Of a stretch of 64,000 nucleotides of DNA, positions 36,460 to 45,386 are shown one piece after another. A program made the position numbers and the translations under genes. The notes beneath the pieces were generated by a model that made no database searches, was not told the DNA's origin, and was given only the letters and a program-made list of their open reading frames with translations. Origin of the DNA: Bradyrhizobium sp. AUGA SZCCT0158 (GTDB lineage: Bacteria; Pseudomonadota; Alphaproteobacteria; Rhizobiales; Xanthobacteraceae); the NCBI RefSeq assembly GCF_018130065.1, contig NZ_JAFCME010000009.1, positions 62,001 through 126,000 on the forward strand, read 5' to 3'. Numbering within the stretch: the first letter of the stretch is position 1; each line of letters opens with the position of its first letter.

Positions 36460-37062
36460 ATGTCACATTCGCTGCTGATCGCCTTCGTGCTGTTCGCCAC
36501 CGTGATGTTCTTCACGCCGGGCCCGAACAACATCATGCTGCTTTCCTCGGGGCTGACTTACGGGTTCCGCCCGACCATCCCGCATATCGCCGGGATCACG
36601 GTCGGCTTTGCCTTCATGGTCGGCGCGGTCGGGCTTGGCCTTGGCACCATTTTCATCGCCTATCCGGTGCTGCAGACGATCCTGAAATATGCCGGCGTCG
36701 TTTACCTGATCTATCTTGCCGCCGCGATCGCGATGTCCGGTCCGGTTTCGGCCGACCAGGACAACCGCCGCGGGCCGATGACCTTCTGGGGCGCGGCCAT
36801 GTTCCAATGGGTCAACGCCAAGGGCTGGGTCATGGTGATCGGCACCATCACGGCCTATGCGGCGATCGCGGCCTATCCCTGGAACATCGCGATCCAGGTC
36901 GTCCTGAGCCTGTTGCTGGGGGTGCTTTCGTGCACCGCCTGGGCCCTGTTCGGCAGCGCGCTGCGGCCGGTCCTGACCTCGCCGAGGGCCGTGCGGGCCT
37001 TCAATATCGTGATGGCGTTGCTGCTGCTGGCCTCGCTCTACCCGGTCTTCATGGACGCATGA
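36460..37062 (+). CDS. LysE/RhtB-family amino acid exporter
   Basis: This 200-residue protein has six hydrophobic segments and the LysE signature FFTPGPNNIMLLSSGLTYGF at about 18-37. GAGG lies 5 bases upstream of the ATG. Family members export Lys, Thr, homoserine or branched-chain amino acids. It is the last gene of the tight block; ilvC follows after 146 bases. Confidence 0.92.
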   Translation: MSHSLLIAFVLFATVMFFTPGPNNIMLLSSGLTYGFRPTIPHIAGITVGFAFMVGAVGLGLGTIFIAYPVLQTILKYAGVVYLIYLAAAIAMSGPVSADQDNRRGPMTFWGAAMFQWVNAKGWVMVIGTITAYAAIAAYPWNIAIQVVLSLLLGVLSCTAWALFGSALRPVLTSPRAVRAFNIVMALLLLASLYPVFMDA

Positions 37063-37157
37063 TGCCGCACCGCGCCATGCAGAAACGGGTTTCCCCTGAA
37101 GCGGAAAATGCTCTAGACAACGCCGGAAATTCGCGGGCGACCGGCGCTCCATCTTAA

Positions 37158-38228
<1,071 letters not shown>

Positions 38229-38254
38229 TCGATCTGTTGGATCGGAATGGAATC

Positions 38255-38281
38255 GGGCCGCGCATTGCGCGGCCCTTTTTC
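38255..38281 (+). terminator. Rho-independent terminator after ilvC
   Basis: GGGCCGCGC (38255-38263) pairs with GCGCGGCCC (38267-38275) around ATT, followed by six T. Confidence 0.92.
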
Positions 38282-38293
38282 ATTCATGGGATC

Positions 38294-38380
38294 GTAGGGT
38301 GGGCAAAGCGAAGCGTGCCCACCATTAGGATTTCGGTTTAGATGGTGGGCACGGCGCAAGAGCGCCTTTGCCCACCCTAC
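38294..38380. repeat. Long palindromic repeat (GTAGGGTGGGC ... GCCCACCCTAC)
   Basis: Two arms of about 32 bases (from GTAGGGTGGGCAAAGCG at 38294 and ending CTTTGCCCACCCTAC at 38380) flank a short centre. An inner GTGCCCACCAT / ATGGTGGGCAC pair completes a nearly continuous hairpin. The right arm supplies the stop codon of the DUF2336 gene (38377-38379). Confidence 0.85.
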
Positions 38381-39516
38381 AGACCGGCGTCGCCTCGGGC
38401 ACGCGCCGCACCAGATTGGGCATCGTGCGGCTGCTTCTCGATCCGGTTGTGCAACTGCCAGAAGCGCACGGTGCGCTGGGCGGTTTCCATCGACAGTTTC
38501 CTGTAGTCCCGCTCGGCAACGGCCAACGTCTGTTCGTCGATCTTCAGCTTCACCGGGCGGTTGCGCAGGATGCTCTCGACCGTCGGCCAGTTCAGCCGGG
38601 CTGACCGGCAGGGAATCAGGATGAGGTCGGAGCGGGGCCCTTCGATCAGGCGGGCCATCATTTCGGCCGGCACGTCGTTGAGGACCGCGAGCGAGACCAT
38701 GACCTCGTCGAATTTTTTGCTCTCGGCGAAACCATAGACCGCCGCGTCGTCCAGCTCTTTCAATTCCATCATCAGCCTGACCAGTTCTTCGGCCACGCGG
38801 AAGTCGCGTCCGGACGGAGGTCCCTCGCGCACGATGTCTTCGATCACCCGCCGGATCTCTTCCTGGAGTGCGGGGGGCGCAAGGGCCAACAGCCGGGTGC
38901 GAACGGCGTCCTTGGCGCGGCGCAGCAGGTCGCGCAGGAACTTGACGGGAAGATCGAGGCGCAGGCCGAGGATCTCGACCAGTTCGTCGTCAGATTCGGA
39001 ATGGGCCACCATGCCGGAATAGCCGGCTTCGGAGAACCGCGCGGTTGCGTTCTTCGCCAGCCTGCGAATGACCTTGGTTTGGCCGCGATCGACGATCACG
39101 TCGGTGACAGCCTCCGGCAAATTGTCGCGCGCCGAAATTGCGAGCAGATGGTCCTGCCCCTTGCTGCTGGCGATCTCGACCAGCGCTTCGACGCTGATGC
39201 GGCTGGAATGGGTGAGCACCTCGCCGGCGACCGCGATTTCATCGTCCCATGCGAGGTATTGAATGACCTCGAACGGCGCATAGTCGAGCGGTGCCAGCCG
39301 CTTGCTGAGCTCGGTTCTCGCCCGTGTCTCGACGCGAGCGATCAAGAGGCAGAGCACGTCGTCAAACACCTTGACCTGGTCTTCGCTGAGGCGTTCGCCG
39401 TCATTGAGGAAGAGATCGGTGACCTGACGCAGGGTTTCGACGCGCCGGGCTGGCGATCCACCCCTTACGGCATCTTCGAGTTCGGCGATAATCGAGTGAG
39501 CCGGCTGTTGCGCCAT
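38377..39516 (-). CDS. DUF2336 domain protein
   Basis: This 379-residue, mostly helical protein has HEAT-like repeats. Recognisable DUF2336 features are the N-terminal LNDGERLSEDQVKVFDDVL, LLIARVETRARTELSKRLAPLD and the repeated hydrophobic helices up to about residue 250. The family is common and multicopy in alphaproteobacteria and has no firmly established activity. The stop codon is provided by the arm of a palindromic repeat, so the last residues (RARGDAGL) may be newly acquired. Confidence 0.85.
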   Translation of the reverse strand: MAQQPAHSIIAELEDAVRGGSPARRVETLRQVTDLFLNDGERLSEDQVKVFDDVLCLLIARVETRARTELSKRLAPLDYAPFEVIQYLAWDDEIAVAGEVLTHSSRISVEALVEIASSKGQDHLLAISARDNLPEAVTDVIVDRGQTKVIRRLAKNATARFSEAGYSGMVAHSESDDELVEILGLRLDLPVKFLRDLLRRAKDAVRTRLLALAPPALQEEIRRVIEDIVREGPPSGRDFRVAEELVRLMMELKELDDAAVYGFAESKKFDEVMVSLAVLNDVPAEMMARLIEGPRSDLILIPCRSARLNWPTVESILRNRPVKLKIDEQTLAVAERDYRKLSMETAQRTVRFWQLHNRIEKQPHDAQSGAARARGDAGL

Positions 39517-40086
39517 TGTGGCGGCCTGTTTGTTGTTTCAACTTCAGCACGCACAATGGCGAGCGCGGTCTTTCGCGAGCGTTAAGGCGAAAGCCCGTAG
39601 AAATGCGGAACGACAGCACTGAAAACAGGCAATTGCGAAATTCGCAACCATTGTCGCGAATTCGCCGCAGAACATTGTCCGCTTTGCATTCCCGATTGCT
39701 TTACCACGCACGCGACGCTGCATGCCGTTATATTGCGCCGTGATCAGCGCCTAACCGCCGACATTCGCATGATTTGCGCCGTTTCCGGTGTTTTCACCGG
39801 CGGCTATCCTCCCCAGGCCTCTGCGGAAAAACCCGCAGGCGAAGCGCTCCGACAACAGGCCATCAAGCCCTGGTCCGCCGTCGAGCAGGCGGTCCATGCG
39901 CGCGCGGCGCTAAGGATTTTTTCACGATGAATTCTGTTAACGCTGCCGGACTGCGTTCCTCAACCCCTCCTGCAAGAACGGAGCGCACGCACCCCGTCGT
40001 GACGGGAATTTTGGCCGCCGCCGCCGCGCATTGCACTTCTCTCGATCCGGATTACATCAACCCCGCCTCACGGAGGGGAGACAATC
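39517..40086. other. 570-base gap without supported gene
   Basis: Two plus-strand frames (from 39733 and 39774) run through here, but they have no recognisable domain or ribosome site, and one continues far into the SDR gene in the wrong frame. A small hairpin (GCCTCTGCGG/CCGCAGGC) lies near 39819. The stretch presumably holds the divergent promoters of DUF2336 and the SDR gene. Confidence 0.5.
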
Positions 40087-40938
40087 ATGAGATCCGTCGT
40101 CATTACCGGTGCATCCACCGGGATCGGCTGGGCTGCCGCGAAACTGCTGCTCGATCGTGGCTTTCGCGTGTTCGGCAGTGTGCGCAAGCAGGCCGACGCG
40201 GACCGCCTCAGGGCTGAGTTCGGCGACAGTTTCGCGCCGCTTCGGTTCGACGTCACCGACGAGGCCGCGGTGCTGGCCGCCGCGCGCGAGGTGCGCACCC
40301 AATTGAATGGCGAAACGCTCGCGGGCCTCGTCAACAATGCCGGCATCGCGGTGGCGGGTCCCGTGCTTGAACTCGCGGCCGACGAATTCCGCCGCCAGAT
40401 GGAGGTCAATGTGATCGGGCCGGTTATCGCGACGCAGGCGTTCGGCCCGCTGCTCGGCGCCGATCCGGCACTGAAGGGACCAAAGGGGCGCGTCGTCATG
40501 ATCTCCTCGGTCTCGGGGAAAAATGGCGCCCCGATGACGTCGGCCTATGCCGCCTCCAAGCACGCGATCGAGGGACTGTCGGAGAGCCTGCGCCGCGAAT
40601 TGATGCTGTTCGGGATCGACGTCATCATCATCGCGCCCGGCGCGGTAAAAACGCCGATCTGGAGCAAGGCCGAGGAAGTCGACATATCCGGCTACAAGAA
40701 CTCGCCGTTCTTTCCATCGTTGCAGAAGGTCCGCGCCTACATGCTGCAGCTTGGTTCGATCGGATTGCCCGCGGAGAAAATCGCCGCGAAGATCTTCGAC
40801 GCGCTGACGCTGCCAAATCCCAAGGTCCGCTATTCGATCGTGCCCGATCCGCTTCAGGTGCTGGCGGCGGCGCTGCTGCCCAAGCGTACCGTCGACAAGA
40901 TCATCGCCAGGCGCCTCGGCCTGACGCCGCAGGCATGA
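40087..40938 (+). CDS. Short-chain dehydrogenase/reductase
   Basis: This 283-residue SDR has the NAD(P)-binding TGASTGIG (7-14), the NNAG motif (83-86), and catalytic S140-Y154-K158 (YAASK). GGAGGGGAG lies upstream of the ATG. Classical SDRs oxidise or reduce alcohols, steroids or sugars; the substrate is unknown. A GTG-started 79-codon gene follows 7 bases later and is probably co-transcribed. Confidence 0.93.
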   Translation: MRSVVITGASTGIGWAAAKLLLDRGFRVFGSVRKQADADRLRAEFGDSFAPLRFDVTDEAAVLAAAREVRTQLNGETLAGLVNNAGIAVAGPVLELAADEFRRQMEVNVIGPVIATQAFGPLLGADPALKGPKGRVVMISSVSGKNGAPMTSAYAASKHAIEGLSESLRRELMLFGIDVIIIAPGAVKTPIWSKAEEVDISGYKNSPFFPSLQKVRAYMLQLGSIGLPAEKIAAKIFDALTLPNPKVRYSIVPDPLQVLAAALLPKRTVDKIIARRLGLTPQA

Positions 40939-40945
40939 CGACGCG

Positions 40946-41185
40946 GTGACAGAAACAATCGGCAAGACCAACGCGGAACTGACCGAACTCGTCAACGAGG
41001 CGCTTGGCGATCAACCGGGATGCGAAACGGCGCGCATCACCGGTCTTCAACCGGTGCCGGGCGTCCGCGGCGGCCGCAACTGGGAAATCCCGAGCGTCGC
41101 GCTCGGCGACAGCCTGATCAGCGACGTCGATCGCGCCGTGATCACGATTCATCGCCGATTGGGCCGCACGTTTCATCTGATCTGA
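40946..41185 (+). CDS. Conserved-looking small protein
   Basis: This 79-residue protein starts at GTG, 7 bases after the SDR stop. It reads as a compact globular protein (NAELTELVNEALGDQPGCE, then WEIPSVALGD) with no membrane segment. I do not recognise the family. It overlaps no other gene and is convergent with the ferric-reductase-like gene. Confidence 0.6.
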   Translation: MTETIGKTNAELTELVNEALGDQPGCETARITGLQPVPGVRGGRNWEIPSVALGDSLISDVDRAVITIHRRLGRTFHLI

Positions 41186-41218
41186 TATCGCCGTACAAGC
41201 GCGCAGGCGGTGCGGCCG

Positions 41219-41839
41219 TCATCCCGCCTGCGTGCGCGGCGTTCGCGCTGCGGCCATGCTGATCATCCGCAAGGCAAACACCGCCAGCAGCGGGATCAGG
41301 AACAGCGCGTATAGCGGCATGTCGGGAATTCGCTTGCCGAACGAGACCGCGAACTGAAACAGCAGATAATAACCGCCGATCAGATGCAGCCTGCGCCAGG
41401 CGCTCGCGCCGAGGGCCTTGGCTGACCGATCGAATGACGTTGCCGTCATCGCGATGATGACGGCATAGCCGATGCCACCGAAAATGTAGGAGGCGGGCGA
41501 GGTCGCGGCCGCATAGCCCGCGGGATCCATCATTGCGAAGGCGGCGATCGCAATCGCATGAATGCCGTGCGAGGCAGCGAAGGTCACGCCGAGGTAACGG
41601 CGGTTGCGGCGCTGCCATCGCGTCCAGGCATTGGGCCAGAGCCGCGCCAGCGCGGCGGCGCTGAAGGCGAGACAAAAGAACAGCAGCGAGGTCCGCGCCG
41701 TGAAGCGGATCACCATGCGCACGCCATCGACCTCGAATTGCCGCATGCCGGCAATCCAGACGCTAAGCGCGAGCAGGGTCAGCGCCAGCACGGCAAACAG
41801 CCGCCAGCCCTCGAACCAGTTTTGACGACTTTCCGACAT
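41219..41839 (-). CDS. Ferric-reductase-like transmembrane protein
   Basis: This 206-residue integral membrane protein has six to seven hydrophobic segments and paired histidines (FAASHGIHAIAI and WRRLHLIGGYYLL) arranged as in ferric-reductase-like or MsrQ-like heme membrane domains. No soluble flavin domain is fused. It is divergent from a TetR regulator, and two matching operator-like palindromes lie between them, the nearer one 22 bases upstream of this start. Likely a regulated heme-b membrane electron carrier. Confidence 0.8.
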   Translation of the reverse strand: MSESRQNWFEGWRLFAVLALTLLALSVWIAGMRQFEVDGVRMVIRFTARTSLLFFCLAFSAAALARLWPNAWTRWQRRNRRYLGVTFAASHGIHAIAIAAFAMMDPAGYAAATSPASYIFGGIGYAVIIAMTATSFDRSAKALGASAWRRLHLIGGYYLLFQFAVSFGKRIPDMPLYALFLIPLLAVFALRMISMAAARTPRTQAG

Positions 41840-41860
41840 CGCGCGCTCCGCTGCAGGTAA

Positions 41861-41879
41861 ATGTAATCACCAGTTACAT
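41861..41879. promoter_or_regulatory. TetR-type operator, copy 1
   Basis: ATGTAATCACCAGTTACAT is an inverted repeat ATGTAA/TTACAT with a 7-base centre. The same TGTAA-N7-TTACA format recurs 43 bases away. Confidence 0.7.
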
Positions 41880-41904
41880 ATGCGCGTCACGCATCGTCAA
41901 TCCG

Positions 41905-41921
41905 TGTAATCGATGCTTACA
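41905..41921. promoter_or_regulatory. TetR-type operator, copy 2
   Basis: TGTAATCGATGCTTACA has the same half sites and spacing as copy 1. The centres are 43 bases apart, about four helical turns. It lies 30 bases upstream of the TetR start. Confidence 0.7.
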
Positions 41922-41950
41922 TTCACAAGGGGGTGATGTTAGGAGAGACG

Positions 41951-42649
41951 ATGCGTTCCTCGGCCAAGCCTCCGTCCGCCAAACTGCCGGCTAGGCCGCG
42001 CCGCCCCGCGGCGCGCGCGCCGGCGCCAAAGCCCTATCATCATGGCGATCTGCGCCGGGTCCTGATCGACGCCGCGCTGCAACTGGTCGGCGAGGGCGGT
42101 CCTGACGCGGTCAGTGTCCGCGAGGCCGCCCGCCGCGCCGGGGTGTCGCCGGGGGCGCCGTTCCGGCATTTTCCCAGCCGCGACGCCCTCATGAACGCGG
42201 TCGCCGAGGAGGCGCAGCGCAGGTTCCGGGCCGAGATCGAAGCGGCGCTGGCCGAGGCACCGGCCAACAATCCTTTGGGCCGGTTCCGCTGCCTGGGGCT
42301 TGCTTACCTGCGCTGGGCGATGAAGAACCCGACCCATTTCGAGATCATTTCCAGCCGCCGTTTTTTTGATCATGACAAGACGGCCGGCGTCTCGCAGGAC
42401 AATGCCGAACTGATCGACCTTGCCGAACGCACGCTGGCGGAGGCGTTTGCACAGGGGCAATTGCGCTCGGCGGACCTGAAACAGGTGCAGATCGCCGGCC
42501 GGGCGCTGGTCTATGGCTTCGCCCGGATGAATATCGACGGTCATTTTCCGCGCTGGGGCGTCGCCGGCGCGGATGCCGAGCGAACCGCCGAAGCTATCCT
42601 CGATCTCTTCATCGAAGGAATCGCCAAAGTTCCCAGCAAATCCGCTTGA
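41951..42649 (+). CDS. TetR-family regulator with long basic N-terminus
   Basis: This 232-residue protein has about 30 residues of Pro/Ala/Arg-rich leader, then a TetR helix-turn-helix (about 40-85: YHHGDLRRVLIDAALQLV, VREAARRAGVSPGAPFRHF). The ligand domain is of the WHG type (FRCLGLAYLRWAMKNPTHFEI). The start at 41951 is chosen for AGGAGAG just upstream; GTG 41933 is also in frame. It probably represses itself and the divergent ferric-reductase-like gene through the two palindromes. Confidence 0.9.
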   Translation: MRSSAKPPSAKLPARPRRPAARAPAPKPYHHGDLRRVLIDAALQLVGEGGPDAVSVREAARRAGVSPGAPFRHFPSRDALMNAVAEEAQRRFRAEIEAALAEAPANNPLGRFRCLGLAYLRWAMKNPTHFEIISSRRFFDHDKTAGVSQDNAELIDLAERTLAEAFAQGQLRSADLKQVQIAGRALVYGFARMNIDGHFPRWGVAGADAERTAEAILDLFIEGIAKVPSKSA

Positions 42650-42794
42650 TGCGTTTGAGGAGCTTTCCGCCGCGCGTCCCTCAGGAAGCCGGAACCGGCA
42701 ATCTCGCCGCGCGTTGACAAGGCGCGGCAAGGCGTTCCGCCACCGTTCGCTGCTGCACAATTTAAAGACTGCATCCTGAACCGGGAGGACGCCC

Positions 42795-42977
42795 GTGGTC
42801 AGAGAAGGTCCTGCGCAACCCGCACCACCGCCAAAAGAATCCTATCCCGCCGACAAGGCGCGGGGCGCCGAGGTGATCCTCAATACGCCGCTGAGAAAGT
42901 GGATCTTCTTTGGCGGGCTTATCGGCGCGATTCTGCTGGTGCTCGTCCTGAGCCTTGTTCGTCTCGGAAGCGGCTAA
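42795..42977 (+). CDS. Small single-span membrane protein
   Basis: This 60-residue protein starts at GTG with GGGAGG 8 bases upstream. It has a soluble Pro-rich N-terminal half and one hydrophobic segment (about 36-56, WIFFGGLIGAILLVLVLSLV). No family recognised. It is followed 11 bases later by a small secreted protein gene on the same strand. Confidence 0.6.
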   Translation: MVREGPAQPAPPPKESYPADKARGAEVILNTPLRKWIFFGGLIGAILLVLVLSLVRLGSG

Positions 42978-42988
42978 CGGAGACTGCC

Positions 42989-43231
42989 ATGAAACGAAGC
43001 CTGTTCTGCGCGATCTTCGTGCTGACCCTAAACGGTGCCGGTCTCGCCCAGCCGGCGCGAAACGCCCCCGCATTCTACGTCGTGCTGAACTCGCTGACGA
43101 AGACCTGCACGGTGGTCGACAAGACCCCTCGCACCGATACACCCAACATCACGGTGGCCAGCGACACGATCTACAAAACGCGAGCCGAGGCGGAAACCGC
43201 GGTCAAGACGCTGAAGCCATGCAACCAATAG
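42989..43231 (+). CDS. Small secreted protein
   Basis: This 80-residue protein has a signal peptide (MKRSLFCAIFVLTLNGAGLA, about 1-20). The mature part has two cysteines (LTKTCTVVDKTP and the C-terminal LKPCNQ), likely a disulphide. The spacing of KTCTVVD...KTRAEAE...ALK-type sequence resembles small alphaproteobacterial periplasmic proteins of unknown role. CGGAGA lies upstream of the ATG. Confidence 0.65.
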   Translation: MKRSLFCAIFVLTLNGAGLAQPARNAPAFYVVLNSLTKTCTVVDKTPRTDTPNITVASDTIYKTRAEAETAVKTLKPCNQ

Positions 43232-43261
43232 AGCGGCATCCGCAACGCATCAGTCCGCCGG

Positions 43262-43957
43262 TTACTTCTTGAGAGGCCCGAGCAGCCTTTCGTAATGCGT
43301 CTTGACCGAACCGTAGCATTCGCAGGCACTCGCCTGCAGTGCTACTGCATCCACGATCTGGATCTTGCCGCGGGCATATTTGATCAGACCCGTCTCCTGC
43401 AATGTCCTGGCCACCGCGGTCACACTCGTTCGTCTGACACCCAGCATCTCACCGAGATATTCCTGCGTGAACGGCAGGTAGTCACTATCGGACAAATCTC
43501 TCGCGCGCAGCAACCAGCGGCAGAACCGCGCTTCCACCTGGTGCGTGGCAAAACATGCCGCGGATTGCTGGGCCTAGGCGTAGACCGTTTGTTCGTGCCG
43601 CATGAGCAGGGCAAGCAGTTTTGGGCTTTGCATGGCGACCGATTTCAGGGCTTCGATGTCGCATACGACAATTTCACCGCTGAGCTGAATGATGCCGCGG
43701 CTCACCGCGATCTTCCCGTCAAGCGCTGCGGAAGCACCCACCACACCGTCCTTGCCGATCATGGCCGCTTCGACCATTTCGCCGGTCGAAAGCGTGATCA
43801 CGAGCGACACCACGGCGCTGGTCGGAAAGTAGACATGGCGGATTCGCTGGTTCGCCTCGAACAACACCCGGTGCTGGTCGAATTGTGCGGCCTTCAAATG
43901 CGGACCGAGAAGTTTCATGTCGGACGGCGGGAAAAGGCTGAGCAATTGATTGTTCAT
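43262..43957 (-). pseudogene. Crp/Fnr-family regulator interrupted by an amber codon
   Basis: Two consecutive frames in the same register code for one Crp/Fnr protein. Codons 1-127 are the cyclic-nucleotide-binding-like domain (HVYFPTSAVVSLVITLSTGE). The remainder, after a TAG at 43574-43576, gives the connecting helix and winged helix (LPFTQEYLGEMLGVRRTSVTAVARTLQETGLIKY) and a CECYG tail. The TAG sits in ACGCCTAGGCCCAGCAA, where family members have Gln, so CAG to TAG is the simplest change. AGGAG lies 8 bases before ATG 43957. Either a recent loss or a suppressed or read-through codon. Confidence 0.85.
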
Positions 43958-44056
43958 GAAATGCGCTCCTGCTGACAGGCGGGAGCGCGAACTACTCTCA
44001 GCTATCGGTGCCTTCGCGGGATACCCGATAATTGCCGGACGGTACGTCAACTACCG

Positions 44057-44086
44057 GACATAGTAAGGAAATAATCCCACTATGTC
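44057..44086. promoter_or_regulatory. Inverted repeat upstream of the broken Crp/Fnr gene
   Basis: GACATAGT (44057-44064) and ACTATGTC (44079-44086) are perfect complements with a 14-base spacer, 100 bases upstream of the start. It could be an autoregulatory site or part of the promoter of the divergent small genes. Confidence 0.45.
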
Positions 44087-44233
44087 GGATAGCGGACAGA
44101 CGCCCGAGCTCATTCGGCGAACGATCCGGACAGGATTACAACGGGCTCGGGAACCTTAGGATGCCGCTTGGCGCGCCGGGACGAGCAGGGCCCTATCAAA
44201 CTCAGCCGGCGAGATATGCATGAAGGAAGGATC

Positions 44234-44458
44234 ATGTCCAAAATGCCGGACGTCCCCCTTTCCTCGATCGAACGCCCGTGCTGCGGCAGGTGCCTCACCC
44301 GGATGATGCTGGCCCGATTAGCGCCTCTGCCTGACGGGTCGGAGGAGCGGACTTTCGAATGCCCGAAATGCAACGCGATCGAGACCATGACGGTTGCCGA
44401 CCCGCTGAAATCGGAAGCCGTCGTGCGGCTGACGACCAATGTCCGGCCGCCGGTTTGA
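44234..44458 (+). CDS. Zinc-ribbon mini-protein (first paralogue)
   Basis: This 74-residue protein has two CxxC knuckles (C17-C20 in CCGRC and C43-C46 in FECPKC) spaced as in a zinc ribbon. GAAGGA lies upstream of the ATG. A second protein with the same layout ([17 protein letters not shown]) is encoded about 350 bases away on the other strand. Probably a response or nucleic-acid-binding small protein; function unknown. Confidence 0.7.
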   Translation: MSKMPDVPLSSIERPCCGRCLTRMMLARLAPLPDGSEERTFECPKCNAIETMTVADPLKSEAVVRLTTNVRPPV

Positions 44459-44471
44459 TGAAGACCTGAGC

Positions 44472-44573
44472 TTGACGGAGATCGCGATCCGGGTCGCGGG
44501 CGCCTCGGCGTGGACCATCGTGATCGCCGTCTCGATATTCTTCGCGATCCTGTTTTTCCTCGGGGCGGGCTGA
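44472..44573 (+). CDS. Candidate tiny membrane protein
   Basis: A 33-codon frame from TTG reads TEIAIRVAGASAWTIVIAV and continues as one hydrophobic helix ending FLGAG. It starts 13 bases after the zinc-ribbon stop. Single-span peptides of this size are plausible, but the TTG start and weak ribosome site make it tentative. Confidence 0.35.
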   Translation: MTEIAIRVAGASAWTIVIAVSIFFAILFFLGAG

Positions 44574-44603
44574 CGTTTTCTGTGGCTGACGGTCTGGCTT
44601 GGC

Positions 44604-44798
44604 TCAGGTCTTCGGTGGCCGGCCCCGCTTCGCAAACAGCATGCCCCGCATGTCCACGGCGTTTTGCAGAATGCCGGCGCGTTTCATCGCCTCGGTGCGC
44701 TCCGGGCCGGGGGCCATGGTGCGGGCTGCTTCAAGCGCTGCCAGCGCTTCGGTTTCGAGATCGAGCTTGGGGCGGGGATTCTTGATCGGTCTGGCCAT
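44604..44798 (-). CDS. Small Ala/Arg-rich protein, unknown
   Basis: This 64-residue protein (MARPIKNPRPKLDLETEALAALEAARTM at the start, ending in the AT-hook-like AKRGRPPKT) starts 4 bases after the stop of the upstream zinc-ribbon gene on the same strand, so the two form a unit. The RGRPPK tail resembles DNA minor-groove-binding motifs. No family assigned. Confidence 0.6.
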   Translation of the reverse strand: MARPIKNPRPKLDLETEALAALEAARTMAPGPERTEAMKRAGILQNAVDMRGMLFAKRGRPPKT

Positions 44799-44802
44799 GG
44801 AT

Positions 44803-45093
44803 CTAACGCTTCGGCTGGGTTTTGGTCGGATTATCGAAGACCGGGCCTGGCGCGGCTTCCTGCGGGGGCAACCGTCCCGGCTCGCGAACTGTCCCATCCA
44901 CGGCCGTCGTATCCAGCGGGTCGATCGCCTCGATCCTGGTTTCGGCGTGGGCGCATTTCGGGCATTGATAATTTCGATGCTCGAAACCTTCCGGTCCCGC
45001 CGACACGGCAACCGTTACCATCCGCGTTTGGCAGTCAGGGCAGCGCGGACGGTGGATCGGGAATAGCTCTGGATCAGCTCTGGTCCTCGGCAT
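44803..45093 (-). CDS. Zinc-ribbon mini-protein (second paralogue)
   Basis: This 96-residue protein has CxxC knuckles at C18-C21 (CPDC) and C44-C47 (CPKC), followed by a Pro-rich tail. It resembles the product of 44234-44458 in layout (RPxC..C.TRM, 20-odd residues, then xxQ/EPKC-like knuckle and ET). The ATG at 45093 is chosen over 45144 because homology to the paralogue begins there. Confidence 0.7.
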   Translation of the reverse strand: MPRTRADPELFPIHRPRCPDCQTRMVTVAVSAGPEGFEHRNYQCPKCAHAETRIEAIDPLDTTAVDGTVREPGRLPPQEAAPGPVFDNPTKTQPKR

Positions 45094-45268
45094 GCCCAAA
45101 AATACCGCCGTCCAGAAACGGTTGTCTGTCTGATATCTGACCAAAAAGTCACGAAAATCAGGTTTCGCCCGTGACGGTCCTCCGCCTTTGGTAGGAGCTG
45201 GCCTGAAGTCAGTGGCGAGGCCGACGATTCACTAAAGCTTTGTGTCGCAACGGCAAATTCATTGCGTG

Positions 45269-45298
45269 TTCATGACGTTTACACTACGTTTTCATGAC
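45269..45298. promoter_or_regulatory. Direct TTCATGAC repeats upstream of the sulfatase-like pair
   Basis: TTCATGAC occurs at 45269-45276 and 45291-45298, 22 bases apart (two helical turns) and flanked by CGTG and ACACG in mirror orientation. It lies 89 bases upstream of the first sulfatase-like gene, in the 293-base gap 45094-45386 that holds no other feature I can support. It has some resemblance to TGTCAT-type Pho boxes on the minus strand; weak evidence. Confidence 0.35.
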
Positions 45299-45386
45299 AC
45301 GATCCAGGTTCCGGCTGCGTCGTGCGTCTCCTGGCCGTCGCCAGCCAAGGCATTTGCATTGCGCCGGGTAGTGTTGCGTCCCGCCC

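Noticed and set aside
39733-40217. Two overlapping plus-strand frames upstream of the SDR gene
   Set aside because: One runs into the SDR gene out of frame; neither has a ribosome site or recognisable domain.
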